From Rhizobium chutanense (GTDB lineage Bacteria; Pseudomonadota; Alphaproteobacteria; Rhizobiales; Rhizobiaceae): DNA of 64,000 nucleotides. The translations under genes were made by a program, and so were the position numbers. The DNA lies in assembly GCF_002531935.1 (NCBI RefSeq), contig NZ_NWSV01000004.1, positions 1-64,000 on the forward strand, in the 5' to 3' direction. Below, one piece after another: positions 1 through 9,623 of this stretch. The notes beneath the pieces were generated by a model that worked only from the letters and a program-made list of their open reading frames with translations, had not been told where the DNA came from and searched no databases. The stretch's first letter is position 1. Each line of letters starts with the position of its first letter.

Positions 1-3000
1 TTGCCCTTGACCGGCGGCGTCGCAACGGCCGTGGCGTCGTCATAGAGATATTCCTCCTTGCTGCCGACCGGTGATGCGGCATCCGGGCCGAGACGGACCG
101 TCTTGGAGGTGGGCAGCGAGACGATGTAAGCCGACGTGTTCGGCGCATAGGTGACCGTCGTCGTCTTCTCGTCGCCGGTGGTGTTCACATTCTCGGTGCC
201 GGCGGCGTCCACCGTGCGGCCGCGATTCTTGAGTTCGGTCACGTTGCCGTAGGCGTCGAAACTCCGCTCCGTCCGCAGATACGCCGTCGTGCCCCCCTCC
301 GTCAGCTTCGTTGTCGTCGCAGTATTCTTGAATGAATAAGGCTTCGATGTCGTGTTGACAGTATAGGTTTCGCTGACCGTTTTGGATGCCGTATTCGCCC
401 CGTTCTGGATCGTCGTAGTTTCTGGCAGACCGTAGCTTGCAACATCCGTTCGGTAGTAAGTTATAACCTTGGCAGGGGTCGTCTCCCCAGAGGCGATCGG
501 CAAGGTCTTTTCCAAATAACGGTATGTATAAAACCTACGTAGCGTGGCGTTGTATGTTGCCGATGAAAATTTGTAATCTGTGTTATTTATGTTTCCTTTG
601 CCATCGTTGACAGATATCCTGCTCACAACATTAATCACTGGCATGAAAGTGTTTGTTACCCGGGACGACGGCTTATAATCGACGGAAACAGTCGCTCCGG
701 TTTCGAGCGTCATGCGGCGCAGAAGGTTGGGATTGCCGGCTCCGGGATTGGAGAGAAGTAGGCTGGTGCGGGACCTCATGAAATCCGGCAGACCGTCCCC
801 GTTGAAATCGCCGGAAATATTGGAGCCGGCAGCAGCAAATGGAGACTGGACCAATCGGGTGGCTGCCGGCTCGAACCAGACTCCGTAAGCATTGGTCGTC
901 TTATAGGGACTGGCCTCGGTAGCACCCACCGCAACCAGAATGTCAGTCATACCGTCATTGTCGAAGTCACGCAGCAAGGGCGAGCCCGAAAATGGCGCGT
1001 TCGAGAGAAATGAAGAATAACCGCGGCCTGTCCATAGCCAGATCGATAGACCGCTGTACTTCCCGTTCGAGAAGGACGTGTTCTGTACGAGGTCGGTAGC
1101 GCCGTCGCCGTTCACGTCGGCGAGAGCGCACTTTCGGTCGCGGCAATCGATCGAAGCCTCCACAACCGTCACCCAACTGCCGGTGTATCGGAAAACCTTC
1201 GTGGTTGAGGACGCACCGCCGGTGACGACGCCCTGCCGGCCGTTGCCGAGCAGGTCGGCTGCACCCAGGATGTATGCGCTGCTCCCGCCCAAGGACGCAG
1301 TAGTGAATTTGAAAAGCTGATCAACACCGTTCCCGTCAGTATCGGCTTTAAATGACTGGGTCTGAGAAAATGGGTCGACCGACGCATTGGAGGCGGAAGG
1401 AAGTGCCGCGCAAATTGCCGCGTGGCCGGACAAGCTGCAATCTGAACCGGATACCGATTGATCCCAAAACGTGGCGACCACGCCATTTAGCGTCTGGTAA
1501 CCGTTTGAATTGTGGGTGATCGAGCTATAAGGTATATCAAAAGCACTTCCGGCAAAATATCTGCCAGGATAGGCGACCATATGGACCGCGTCACCGAGAT
1601 CTTTCCGAGAGACATTGTCGGTATAGACCGCACGCCCATCTTCACCGAAGTGATATAGCGTCATTCCCCAAGTATGACTAACAATAAGGTTTCCGAAGCT
1701 ATCCTTAGACTCCCTTCTTGTTGTTCGATTTATGTACAACTCATCCCTGGCGTCGAGATTCATGTCTCCCGTGCCGGCGGTTTCCACATCTCCAGCGTAC
1801 AGAGAGGGAGGAGAAAACAATCCTTGCGCTTCATCATAAGTATAATTCAAGTCATCATAGACCATCGTCCGGATTGACTTGTAGTCCTGTCCGGACACCC
1901 CGCCGTCGGAAGTAATAACAGAGCCGCTGCCGAAGCGCTTCACCTGCGTCAGCCGGGTCCTATTAGAAAAAGGGGCTTGATTGTAAGAAAACTTATAGGC
2001 GGCCTGCACTAGACCGTTCACTTCCACCGCAAGCGATTTGAGTTTATTCTTCGTGTAAGAAAACCCATAGCCGTTGGCCATGATGATTTGGTCGGGCCGC
2101 GCTTCATATCGAAACTTTACTGCAGCATTGCCATAGGAAACCGTGTCGGGATAACAGACCGGCAGATCGGCACATGTATACGTGTAACTGACGGTGTTTC
2201 CATTCGGATCGGCAACCGAGCTCAGCAGCCAACGCGAACTGCGATACAGATCATAAAGCGGCCCCGGAGCCGGATTTACGTTGGCAATCGCGCCAACCGA
2301 CCGGAATGTCAGTGTGACGCCGTCGGGATTTGTAATAATCCATTCGCCGGCGGAGGAATTGAAGGCGATGCGGCGGTTGCTTTCAACCTCGGTAGCATGG
2401 GTGCCGCCGGTCGCGCACGACGGCGAAACAGTGTTTGTCGCGCAGGGGACGAGCTCCTCGCCGTTCAACAGGTAAATATCAGTCGAATTGAATGCCGGCA
2501 GACCATTTCCAATGCTGGCGCGCTCGATCACATCGAAGCCTTTGAGCCCCCAACCATAACCCAACCAGCCCTGATAGAGCCCACCGATCTTTGTCTTGCG
2601 CGACGAGGCATACTGAAGCGCGATTTCCGGCTGAATGCCATGAAAGGCCGGGATTTCGATGCCGATTTCGTCGTTGAACGTGCCGGAGCCGGAAACTTCC
2701 GGTATCGGCGTCGTCGCACGCGCCGATGTGCCGACAGGCGGCGCATCCGGATCGACCGGTGCTGCTGCGGCCGCCGCCGCCGTGGTAGAGGTCGATGCTG
2801 CAGCTTTCGGTTTTACGCTGGGGGTCGACACGTCGCTTTTGGTCGCATCCTCGGCGGTATCGTCAGCCGGCGCCACACCAGCCTTGCCGAGAGCAGTCCG
2901 GTCGACTGCCTTATCGGGCTGAGGGGAAGTCGCCGCAGGATCGGCGCCAGCATCGGATGTCGAGGGAACATTCTCGGCTGCACCGCCAAGCCCCGAACTT

Positions 3001-3146
3001 CCGTTGCCAAGGCCGCCCGCGCTGGTTTTCCCGGCATCGGCGGCAAGCGCAGTCCCGACAAAGGATTGATTTAAGTCCGGCCCAAAAAACAACGCAGCAA
3101 GAACCGCTGCAGCAGAAGCTGCAACACCAGATCGAAATTTACGCAT
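1..3146 (-). CDS. SpvB/FG-GAP exported insecticidal-toxin-like protein, 3' end outside window
   Basis: The minus-strand frame is open from an ATG at 3146 to the window edge, about 1048 codons without a stop. It begins with a signal peptide (MRKFRSGVAASAAAVLAALF) and a low-complexity Ala/Pro/Thr linker. From about residue 140 an SpvB-type domain follows, with the typical stretches GIEIPAFHGIQPEIALQY and GWLGYGWGLKGF. The middle has FG-GAP-like calcium-binding repeats, for example DVNGDGATDLV, DFDNDGMTDILV and DFNGDGLPDF. The last part visible is Thr/Tyr-rich and RHS/YD-like. Such proteins form the shell of Tc/RHS toxins, but no toxic C-terminal domain lies within the window. A-tracts and rarer codons in the upstream region hint at an acquired gene. 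The SpvB assignment is firm; the function in a rhizobium is unknown. Confidence 0.85.
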   Translation of the reverse strand, partial: MRKFRSGVAASAAAVLAALFFGPDLNQSFVGTALAADAGKTSAGGLGNGSSGLGGAAENVPSTSDAGADPAATSPQPDKAVDRTALGKAGVAPADDTAEDATKSDVSTPSVKPKAAASTSTTAAAAAAAPVDPDAPPVGTSARATTPIPEVSGSGTFNDEIGIEIPAFHGIQPEIALQYASSRKTKIGGLYQGWLGYGWGLKGFDVIERASIGNGLPAFNSTDIYLLNGEELVPCATNTVSPSCATGGTHATEVESNRRIAFNSSAGEWIITNPDGVTLTFRSVGAIANVNPAPGPLYDLYRSSRWLLSSVADPNGNTVSYTYTCADLPVCYPDTVSYGNAAVKFRYEARPDQIIMANGYGFSYTKNKLKSLAVEVNGLVQAAYKFSYNQAPFSNRTRLTQVKRFGSGSVITSDGGVSGQDYKSIRTMVYDDLNYTYDEAQGLFSPPSLYAGDVETAGTGDMNLDARDELYINRTTRRESKDSFGNLIVSHTWGMTLYHFGEDGRAVYTDNVSRKDLGDAVHMVAYPGRYFAGSAFDIPYSSITHNSNGYQTLNGVVATFWDQSVSGSDCSLSGHAAICAALPSASNASVDPFSQTQSFKADTDGNGVDQLFKFTTASLGGSSAYILGAADLLGNGRQGVVTGGASSTTKVFRYTGSWVTVVEASIDCRDRKCALADVNGDGATDLVQNTSFSNGKYSGLSIWLWTGRGYSSFLSNAPFSGSPLLRDFDNDGMTDILVAVGATEASPYKTTNAYGVWFEPAATRLVQSPFAAAGSNISGDFNGDGLPDFMRSRTSLLLSNPGAGNPNLLRRMTLETGATVSVDYKPSSRVTNTFMPVINVVSRISVNDGKGNINNTDYKFSSATYNATLRRFYTYRYLEKTLPIASGETTPAKVITYYRTDVASYGLPETTTIQNGANTASKTVSETYTVNTTSKPYSFKNTATTTKLTEGGTTAYLRTERSFDAYGNVTELKNRGRTVDAAGTENVNTTGDEKTTTVTYAPNTSAYIVSLPTSKTVRLGPDAASPVGSKEEYLYDDATAVATPPVKG

Positions 3147-3677
3147 GAATCCCCCAGATGAAATCACGACGTTCTGAAATTTCCGCATTTTAAAGTCGAA
3201 AATATTTTTATTTGCAAGTAGGCCTGATGCGGAAACCGAGTTAAATGCACGTTTCTGGATGCTTTATTCACGTGCAAATGATCGGGCAGGTTTCAAACAC
3301 GGGTCAATTCTCGATGGAAGTATCCGCGACTGCGGGGTCAAAAATTGGCCGCCGGAATACACTGAGCCAGTTGGGCGGCACTGATGACAATCTTCGGAAT
3401 TGCTGACAAGCGAAAGCGTCCCAATCTTTCAGATTCGCTCCTCGCGCTATAGGTCTGAAAGGACAGCGGCCGATGCTTGCCGACCTCTCGAGGCATCAGC
3501 AAGGATCGACGCGAAATAGTAATTGAGCCGCCCGTCTTGCTGCACATATGCGTGAAGCGCGCGGCAGCCATGCTTTGCTTCTGCAGACATCCATCTCCAT
3601 CTGACAGTCACAGCCACCCCTCTCTAATCGAGAAATCGGCGCTGCGGCCCGCCTTGGACACGCGCGAGGAGACAATC
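3147..3677. other. Intergenic region, no gene seen
   Basis: About 530 bases lie between the SpvB-like gene and the small gene at 3678. The part next to the SpvB start is AT-rich (around 3170-3260) and probably holds its promoter. No convincing reading frame, RNA gene or repeat was found. Confidence 0.5.
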
Positions 3678-3959
3678 ATGAACGGCATTTCGAAAACCCT
3701 GAACGACATGACGCTTGTTGAACGCTCAAGCCTGCTCGACACCGTCGCCGATGCCCTGGAAGCCACCGCCGAGGAGGCCGAAGGGGAGGGCGATGCCCGC
3801 TTCGTCGCCAACTCCGTCTGCATCGCCAACACGATCCGCGGACTGTCCGGGGCGCTTGGCCCGCACGATCTGCGGGCGGCCGAACTGCTGCTCGAGCAGG
3901 GCATAATGCTCGTCCACCAGTTCGCCAACCGGGCGAAACCACGCGGAATGGTTCATTAA
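3678..3959 (+). CDS. Small hypothetical protein, 93 aa
   Basis: The ATG at 3678 is preceded by GAGGAG at 3666-3671, a good ribosome-binding site. The product is soluble and mostly helical, with an acidic stretch (EATAEEAEGEGDA) and no signal peptide or membrane segment. I do not recognise a family. It stands alone, converging on the SPFH gene that ends at 4009, with 49 bases between the stops. Codon use is like that of its neighbours, so it is probably a real gene of unknown role. Confidence 0.6.
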   Translation: MNGISKTLNDMTLVERSSLLDTVADALEATAEEAEGEGDARFVANSVCIANTIRGLSGALGPHDLRAAELLLEQGIMLVHQFANRAKPRGMVH

Positions 3960-4008
3960 AGCAGGATGCATAGATGGGCCGGCACAACCGGCCCATCTGT
4001 AATCGATG

Positions 4009-6046
4009 CTATTCGGCCGGCGCCGGCACCACATCAGGGGAATCCTGTCGTCCCAGCCGGTCGGCGACCAGCATCGACAACATCATTTCCACCAGGCCGT
4101 TTGCACCGCCCTTCTCGCCGCCGGCACCGCCGAGCTGGATCTGCGGCACGAGCGGCAGCCTGCCGTTCTCGATTGCCTCGGCAAACCGCATCAGAACCTG
4201 CGAATGCAGCTGGTAGTCCGGACCGCCAAAGGCTGCGACCTTCTTCTCCGTGGCTTCCGCTTCCGCCAGACCGACGGCGCGCACCTTCTGGGCATCGGCA
4301 AGGCCGGTCGCCTTGATACGTTCCGCGTCGGCAAGGGCGATCGCCTTGATCCGGTCGGCCTCGCCAAGGCCTGCAAGCCGAACCTTTTCCGCTTCGGCCT
4401 TGGCGGTGACCTGGATGGTCTCTGCCTGCTGGCGGGTGCGGGCGAGCTGCGCCTTGCCTTCGTTCTCGCTGATCTCGATGGTGAGTGCCGATGTCGTGAT
4501 CTTGGCCTGCTGTTCGGCGAGCGCTTCCTTCTCGCGCAATGTGCGCTCCTGGATCGCAGCCGCCTCCTGCAATTTATAGGTCTCGACCTTTTCGACGGCG
4601 ATCTGACGCTCGCGCAGCTGGATCAGGATCTGCTCTATGCTGTTCTGGCCGTTGCTGGCGCGGGGCGTACCGATCAGCACCTCCTGCAGCTCGAGGCTGT
4701 AGGAGCCGAATTTCTCGCGCATTTCGTCGCCGGATTTGCGCTGGATTTCGCTGCGTTCCTGCAGCAGTTGGATCAACGTCTTGGTCTGGGCGATATTCTT
4801 GAAATAGGCCGAGACCATCGGATCGAGCGTCTGTTCGACCAGCCGTTTGATATCGCCGAAGCGCTGCACCACCAGCGGCGCCTTCATATAGTCGATATGC
4901 ACGACGACCGAGAGCGGCAGCACGGGTTCGAATGCATCCTTGGTGATCAGCGACACTTCGGAAAGATTTTCGTCCAGCCTGTGTTCGCCGAACTGTTCCT
5001 TCGTCCATTTGAGCACGAAGTTGGTTGTGGGCACGATGATGATATTGCCGGCATAGGTGTTGAAGGCATATTTGCCCGGCAGAAGCGGCGTCGACCAGAC
5101 ACCGCGTGCCCCCGTCTCGACCAGCTCGCCATGGCGATAGGACTGGCCTGAAATATCCGCGCTTCGCCGGCCGGTATAGGAGACGACGACGCCCACCGTG
5201 CCGACCTCGATGATGGTCTTCTCCACAAGCTCGACGGTGGCAAAGATGCGGTTGAGGAAATAACTGCCGTCGGCAAGCACCTGCAATTGCCGGCCGCGAT
5301 AACCGCCGGCATTGAGAAACTTCTCCGGATCCTGGAAATTATTGTGGAAGTTCGGGTCCTTCGGGTTGTTGGCAACCGTCGGCGCGATGATCGCCGTCCG
5401 GCAGCGCCGGACCGTCATGGATGGTGACGATGCCGATCAGGTCCTCGGCATCATGGATGACGACGGGCTCGAAACCGTTGCGCTCGCTGATCAAAGTCGA
5501 CATGTCGGCAAACAGTTTCTGTTCCGACGCGTTCAGGTTGACGGCATAGGTCGATTGCGCGGTCAGCACGATGAACTGGGCGAGATTGATGGCATAGGTG
5601 CCTTCGCGCAGGATCTTGCGTTGCGGACCCTTCTGGCCGCCCTTGGTGAGAAAGCTGCGCACATCCTGAAAATCATCGGCATCGATATTCGAGGCCAGTG
5701 TCTGGGTCGGCGGCAGCGGCTCGCCGTCACGGGCGAAGACATAGCCGATCTGACCCTGTGGAATGGTGACGAGATTGGCGCGATGCATCGAATACTGGAA
5801 CGGCATGAAGAAATGCAGGCCGCCGCGCACGACTTCCGGCTGGAAGCCGGCCTCGCCATAGAGCGCGATGAAGCCATTGTCGACGGAGCCGCGAAAACTC
5901 CAGAGCTTTTCGAGAATGCCGAGCCTGTCGTTCGGGATATAGCGGATCACGCCGCTCCACCGGACCAGCATGACCACCACGATGAACGGAAATGCGATGA
6001 CGATCGCCCTCCATCCCATCGGACCAAGATATTGCAGGTTTTCCAT
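4009..6046 (-). pseudogene. SPFH/band 7 (flotillin-like) protein gene, split by a frameshift
   Basis: One flotillin-like protein of about 680 residues is encoded in two frames. The first part starts at the ATG at 6046 (MENLQYLGPMGWRAIVIAF, one membrane segment, GAGAG upstream). It carries the beginning of the SPFH domain and runs out at a stop near 5339 after HDGPALPDG. The second frame resumes at IIAPTVANNPKDPNFH, near 5393, and continues through the rest of the SPFH domain and a long Ala/Glu-rich coiled coil (AEAEKVRLAGLGEADRIKAI) to 4009. The join lies about 5387-5397, where GGCGATCATC looks like a GGCGAGATCATC that lost one GA unit. Membrane-scaffold roles are known for the family. A sequencing error is possible, as both halves look otherwise intact. 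Confidence 0.75.
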
Positions 6047-6776
6047 CTTTTCTCTCGTATGGGCGCACGGGTTCATCCACCCGATGGTCGCCCGGTTGCT
6101 ATTGGTTGATAAAACGGGGAGATGGCGCGCCTGTTGGCTCGACGCACTCAGAGTGTGTCGAACGTTTAGGCTGCTCATTGTCCGGAAAAAATGACCGCGC
6201 GTCCCTGGTCGCCCATGAGGGGCGGCGTGGTCGTGAATGCTCTTACATCGGTGTCGCCTTGATAGACATGACGATGGAGGACGTAAGGATTGCGCCTACA
6301 GGTTTAAAGATGTTGGATGCGGATATCGAGCAAGTACTTCCAACGATTTCGATATTTCGAGCATTCAATTCTACTGAATTACACCATTTCAGCTAGTTGG
6401 GCGACAGCTCGTTCGTGTTTCCCGGCGCGGAGCAGCACAAACGGAACCGAAAATTGCACGTTCTTGTAGATATTTCCAATCCGCCCTTTGTTCTCAGCCA
6501 AGAACTGAGTAAGAGCTTAAACATAAGTTTAGGCATCATTAATTTCAGCGGGCCGTGAGATGCTGGTTTTAAGACCTTTCAATTTAACCGGGCACCATTC
6601 TTTGCCGCTGGGCTTTTGCTTTTCTGCAGCACTGCGCGCGATCCATATAAGGACAGCTATCGTTTCGAACGCTGGAGCGGCGTCGGTCTAAACGCTTGTC
6701 CGTCGCCGCAGGAAGTATCGTCATGAAATCTTCCGTGGCGCCAAAACACGAAATCAACAATGACAAAGAGGTTCCA
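6047..6776. other. Long intergenic region, no gene recognised
   Basis: About 730 bases separate the divergent SPFH gene and the lipoprotein gene. It is AT-richer than its surroundings, mainly at 6290-6600. Only short open frames occur, without good ribosome-binding sites or recognisable products. It may hold the promoters of both neighbours. Confidence 0.45.
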
Positions 6777-7199
6777 ATGAAGAAAGCATTTATTCTGCCG
6801 CTTGCCGCGATGTGTGTCGGTGCAACAGCATTGGCTGGTTGCACGACGATCGGTCCGGATGGCTTGGAGCATTACCAAAGGAATATTAGCGTGGCGAGCG
6901 GCGAGCGCACCAAGATTGGCGTCGCCTTCAGCCTCAACCCTGACTGTAGCGCGAAAGTTGTACCCGAGGTCCGCATCCGCGAGGCCCCGCAACATGGCAA
7001 GGTGGAGAGCCTGCGCGAACTCGCCTTTCCCCATGGCAAGGGCGAATATAAGAAGTGCAATGGTACAAAGGTACCTACCACGGTAGGGTACTATACGTCT
7101 GACAAGGGCTTTGTCGGCAAGGACAGAATTGTAATTCGCACATCCGATAAAAACGGCATTGTCACCGAAGGGGTGCTGAATATTACGGTTGTCGAATAG
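6777..7199 (+). CDS. Small exported lipoprotein, first of two tandem paralogues
   Basis: The 140-residue product begins MKKAFILPLAAMCVGATALA and has a lipobox LAGC, so Cys22 is the likely lipidated residue and the protein sits in the outer or inner membrane facing the periplasm. GAGG at 6768-6771 precedes the ATG. The body (NPDCSAKVVPEVRI, PQHGKVES, YYTSDKGFVGKDRIVIRT) follows the pattern of a single bacterial Ig-like domain (P-HG-V ... Y-F-G-D-hydrophobic). The next gene at 7281 has the same order of motifs, and the two conserved Cys (NPDCS and KCNG) could form a disulfide. Ligand and role are unknown; the Ig-like fold is inferred from the pattern only. Confidence 0.7.
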   Translation: MKKAFILPLAAMCVGATALAGCTTIGPDGLEHYQRNISVASGERTKIGVAFSLNPDCSAKVVPEVRIREAPQHGKVESLRELAFPHGKGEYKKCNGTKVPTTVGYYTSDKGFVGKDRIVIRTSDKNGIVTEGVLNITVVE

Positions 7200-7211
7200 T
7201 CATACTGCGTC

Positions 7212-7247
7212 GGCGGCCGGTATCGTGATCTTGTGATACCGGCCGCC
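7212..7247 (+). terminator. Strong hairpin between the two paralogues
   Basis: GGCGGCCGGTATC (7212-7224) pairs perfectly with GATACCGGCCGCC (7235-7247) around a 10-base loop. It begins 12 bases after the stop of the lipoprotein gene. No T-run follows, so it may act as an RNA stabiliser, an attenuator or an inefficient terminator. Confidence 0.5.
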
Positions 7248-7280
7248 CCGGAACCCATTTCAATACTGGTGAGAATTTCC

Positions 7281-7697
7281 ATGAACATCCGATACGGGCT
7301 TTTTGGTTCGGCCCTCCTTCTCATTGCCGTGGGACATGCCCAAGCGCAGGAAATCAAGAAGGTGAATACGTCCGGTACAACCGTCTCCGGCAGTCGAACC
7401 ATCATTTATCAATCGTCATTTGTGAATCCCGACTGCAGCGTGGCTGCCGTGCCGCGTCTAAAGATTCTGGACGGCGGCAAACATGGAAAGATTGAGATCG
7501 TCCGTGAAAAGGTGTTTCCGAATTTTGAGCGAAGCAATCCCCGCTTCAAATGCAATGGCCGCAGGGTCGATGGAGCTGTGGTCTACTATACGGCCGGCGC
7601 CAAGTTCACGGGATCCGATCAAGTAAGGTTGCGCGAGTCGAGCGAGTCGGAAGCCGGCGTTTGGGAGATCACCGCCCGTATAACCGTCGTTGACTGA
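7281..7697 (+). CDS. Small exported protein, second of two tandem paralogues
   Basis: The 138-residue product starts at the ATG at 7281 and has a cleavable signal peptide (MNIRYGLFGSALLLIAVGHA, then QAQ). It lacks a lipobox, so it is probably soluble in the periplasm or secreted. The mature part repeats the neighbour's signature: NPDCSVAAVPRLKILDGG, HGKIEIVRE, FKCNGRRV, YYTAGAKFTGSDQVRLR and a final TVVD. A longer frame reaches back to 7233, but the signal peptide and the GGTGAG upstream favour 7281. The pair looks like a tandem duplication that diverged into a membrane-anchored and a free form. Function unknown. Confidence 0.7.
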   Translation: MNIRYGLFGSALLLIAVGHAQAQEIKKVNTSGTTVSGSRTIIYQSSFVNPDCSVAAVPRLKILDGGKHGKIEIVREKVFPNFERSNPRFKCNGRRVDGAVVYYTAGAKFTGSDQVRLRESSESEAGVWEITARITVVD

Positions 7698-7727
7698 CAC
7701 AGTTCTCCAAATTTGAGATTTTCCAGG

Positions 7728-7751
7728 GGGATCACTGACGATCGTGATCCC
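7728..7751. terminator. Hairpin between convergent genes
   Basis: GGGATCAC (7728-7735) and GTGATCCC (7744-7751) form a perfect 8-bp stem with an 8-base loop, ending exactly beside the stop of the DNA ligase gene. It could serve both converging transcripts. There is no clear T-run. Confidence 0.45.
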
Positions 7752-8804
7752 TCAACTGCCGAAGCCGGCCATATCGAACACGGCCGCATTGTCCTGAACT
7801 TCACGCAGCCCCTTGTAGGAGGCGTGACGAAGGCTGCCGTCATCGGTCCAGCCGCGGAACTCGATCTCGGCGATGAGGGTCGGCTGCACGAAGACGAAGC
7901 GCTTGCCCTTCAGGGGAACGACCGGCCGGCTCGTCTTCAGCCGGTCGAGTGTCTTTTTCAGCTGCTCGGCATCCCTGGCATTGAAGCCGGTTCCAACCGA
8001 CCCGACGTAAATCCAGTCGAAGCCCTTTTTGCCGGCGAGCAGCAGACTGCCGATGCCGCCGCGGGCGGATGCCGATTGTTCGTAGCCGACGATCATGAAG
8101 CTCTGGCTCTCGACGCACTTGATCTTCAGCCAATCGCCCGTGCGGCCGCTGCTGTAGGGCCGGTCGCGATGCTTGGCGATAATGCCTTCCAGCCGATGAT
8201 GGCAGGCATGCGCGAGCAGCTCTTCGGCCGGCAGTTCCAGCTCTTCGGAGAAGCGGATCGTCCCATCGCCGGCTGGGATCAGGTCTTCCAGAAGGTGCCG
8301 GCGCACGGCGAGCTCTGTGCCTGTGAGGTCATGCCCGTCGAGATACAGAAGGTCGAAGACGTAGAACATGGACTCGGTCGAAGCCCGCTTGCCGCCTCGG
8401 CCGCCGAGCGAACGTTGCAGCGCGCCGAAATCCGATCGGCCGTGATCGTCCAAAACCACCGCTTCCCCGTCCAGTATGGCGGTGGCGACACCCAGTTCTT
8501 TTGCTGCCGCGGCGATGGTGGGAAAGCGGTCGGTCCAGTCATGGCCGCCGCGGGTGATGACACGAACGCCCTTCGGCTCGATGTGGATCGCCAGCCGGTA
8601 GCCATCCCACTTCACCTCATAAAGCCAGTCCGATCCTAGCGGTACCGCGGGCTTCAGCAGCGCCAGGCATGGCTCGATCCTCGACGGCATCGGGTCGAAC
8701 GGCAGGCTCGGCTGGTCAGGATCGCGCTTGCGGATCGGACGAGACTGCAGCGTCGCATTGGACTCGTTGAGGAATGGCAATGAGGGGCGGCGCGAGCGCG
8801 TCAT
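7752..8804 (-). CDS. Stand-alone ATP-dependent DNA ligase (LigD ligase-domain type)
   Basis: The 350-residue protein has the nucleotidyltransferase motifs of ATP-dependent ligases: motif I EVKWDGYR with the adenylated Lys65, motif III DGEAVV, motif IV EGIIAKHRD and motif V DWLKIK. A C-terminal OB fold follows (FVQPTLIAEIEFRGWT ... LRHASYKGLRE). It corresponds to the ligase module of bacterial NHEJ LigD without the polymerase and phosphoesterase modules. The first 30 residues are an Arg-rich extension. No ku gene lies nearby. It would seal nicks in double-strand-break repair. The start has only a weak ribosome-binding site, so a slightly later start is possible. Confidence 0.9.
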   Translation of the reverse strand: MTRSRRPSLPFLNESNATLQSRPIRKRDPDQPSLPFDPMPSRIEPCLALLKPAVPLGSDWLYEVKWDGYRLAIHIEPKGVRVITRGGHDWTDRFPTIAAAAKELGVATAILDGEAVVLDDHGRSDFGALQRSLGGRGGKRASTESMFYVFDLLYLDGHDLTGTELAVRRHLLEDLIPAGDGTIRFSEELELPAEELLAHACHHRLEGIIAKHRDRPYSSGRTGDWLKIKCVESQSFMIVGYEQSASARGGIGSLLLAGKKGFDWIYVGSVGTGFNARDAEQLKKTLDRLKTSRPVVPLKGKRFVFVQPTLIAEIEFRGWTDDGSLRHASYKGLREVQDNAAVFDMAGFGS

Positions 8805-8894
8805 GATCGATGTTCACCCTTCCCGGACCGGTTTCGGCCTCGATCGAATATGCAGTGTGTCCAGATATTGGACGTGACGCAACCGGTGCGAGTC

Positions 8895-8920
8895 AACCCG
8901 ATCGGCCGGCGGATTGTTCC
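8895..8920 (-). promoter_or_regulatory. Possible EcfG/RpoE2-type general-stress promoter for the ligase gene
   Basis: On the minus strand GGAAC (8920-8916) is followed after 18 bases by GTT (8897-8895), matching the alphaproteobacterial general-stress pattern GGAAC-N18-GTT. It lies about 90 bases upstream of the ligase start. The motif is short, so a chance match is quite possible. Confidence 0.3.
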
Positions 8921-9060
8921 GCGTCGAAAAGAATCAAAATTCAATGGCATGGGACCCATGCACCGCTTGTATCGCCAGCCGTGAGATGCCGTTGATTCCA
9001 TGCATCTTTTTGCGGCGTCGCGCGTTCTAACCAAACGGCAACCACATAGGAATGAATCAC

Positions 9061-9243
9061 ATGGCAAAGCGCGAACTCATCGATACCGGCACCGACAAAC
9101 GCTACACCCGACGCAATGAAAAGGGACAATTCAAGGAAAGCGACGATGTCGGCCGCTCTCTGTCAGCCGATCGTCGCCAAACGGCAAAGACCAAAGCAAA
9201 GCCGGGCGAGGGAGATCGCGGCGATCGGGCCGCCAAGCACTGA
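9061..9243 (+). CDS. Small basic hypothetical protein, 60 aa
   Basis: The product MAKRELIDTGTDKRYTRRNE... is very hydrophilic, rich in Lys, Arg, Asp and Gly, with no membrane segment. It is probably disordered. AGGAA at 9048-9052 sits about nine bases before the ATG at 9061, which favours this start over the in-frame ATG at 9052. It is divergent from the DNA ligase gene. The start resembles small KGQFKES-type stress proteins common in rhizobia, but no function can be given. Confidence 0.6.
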   Translation: MAKRELIDTGTDKRYTRRNEKGQFKESDDVGRSLSADRRQTAKTKAKPGEGDRGDRAAKH

Positions 9244-9623
9244 CAAGGCACCCCGCAGTCGATCAGGCAGGGGAGGCGGCCGCTCGCAATGCCTGGCTGG
9301 CGGCCTGTGGCGCAAGTGGCGGCAACTCCAGATTGGAACGGAAATCGTCTCCGGTTCTCCGCAGAAGCGCTTCGCCCCGCCAAAGATCGCTATTGCAAAT
9401 GGCTAGCATCTTATTTATGGTACCTACAGGTTCCGTAATGCGTTCACACCTCCCTTATCCGTCATATAGGAGCGCCCGTGATCACAAGCACGTCAATATC
9501 CGCCGCCGCATCGTATCGTTGCTCGTCCGTCTCATTTCGTCTTGAACACCAGATCCATGGCGGCTGCAGCGTGAACGCGATCATGGCAGACGCATCGCCA
9601 GCAATTGCACTCTGAGCGACCGG
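9244..9623. other. Intergenic region upstream of cysC, nothing recognised
   Basis: About 380 bases without a supported gene. No terminator, repeat or clear promoter could be identified. Transcription of the cysC-sulfotransferase pair presumably starts here. Confidence 0.4.
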
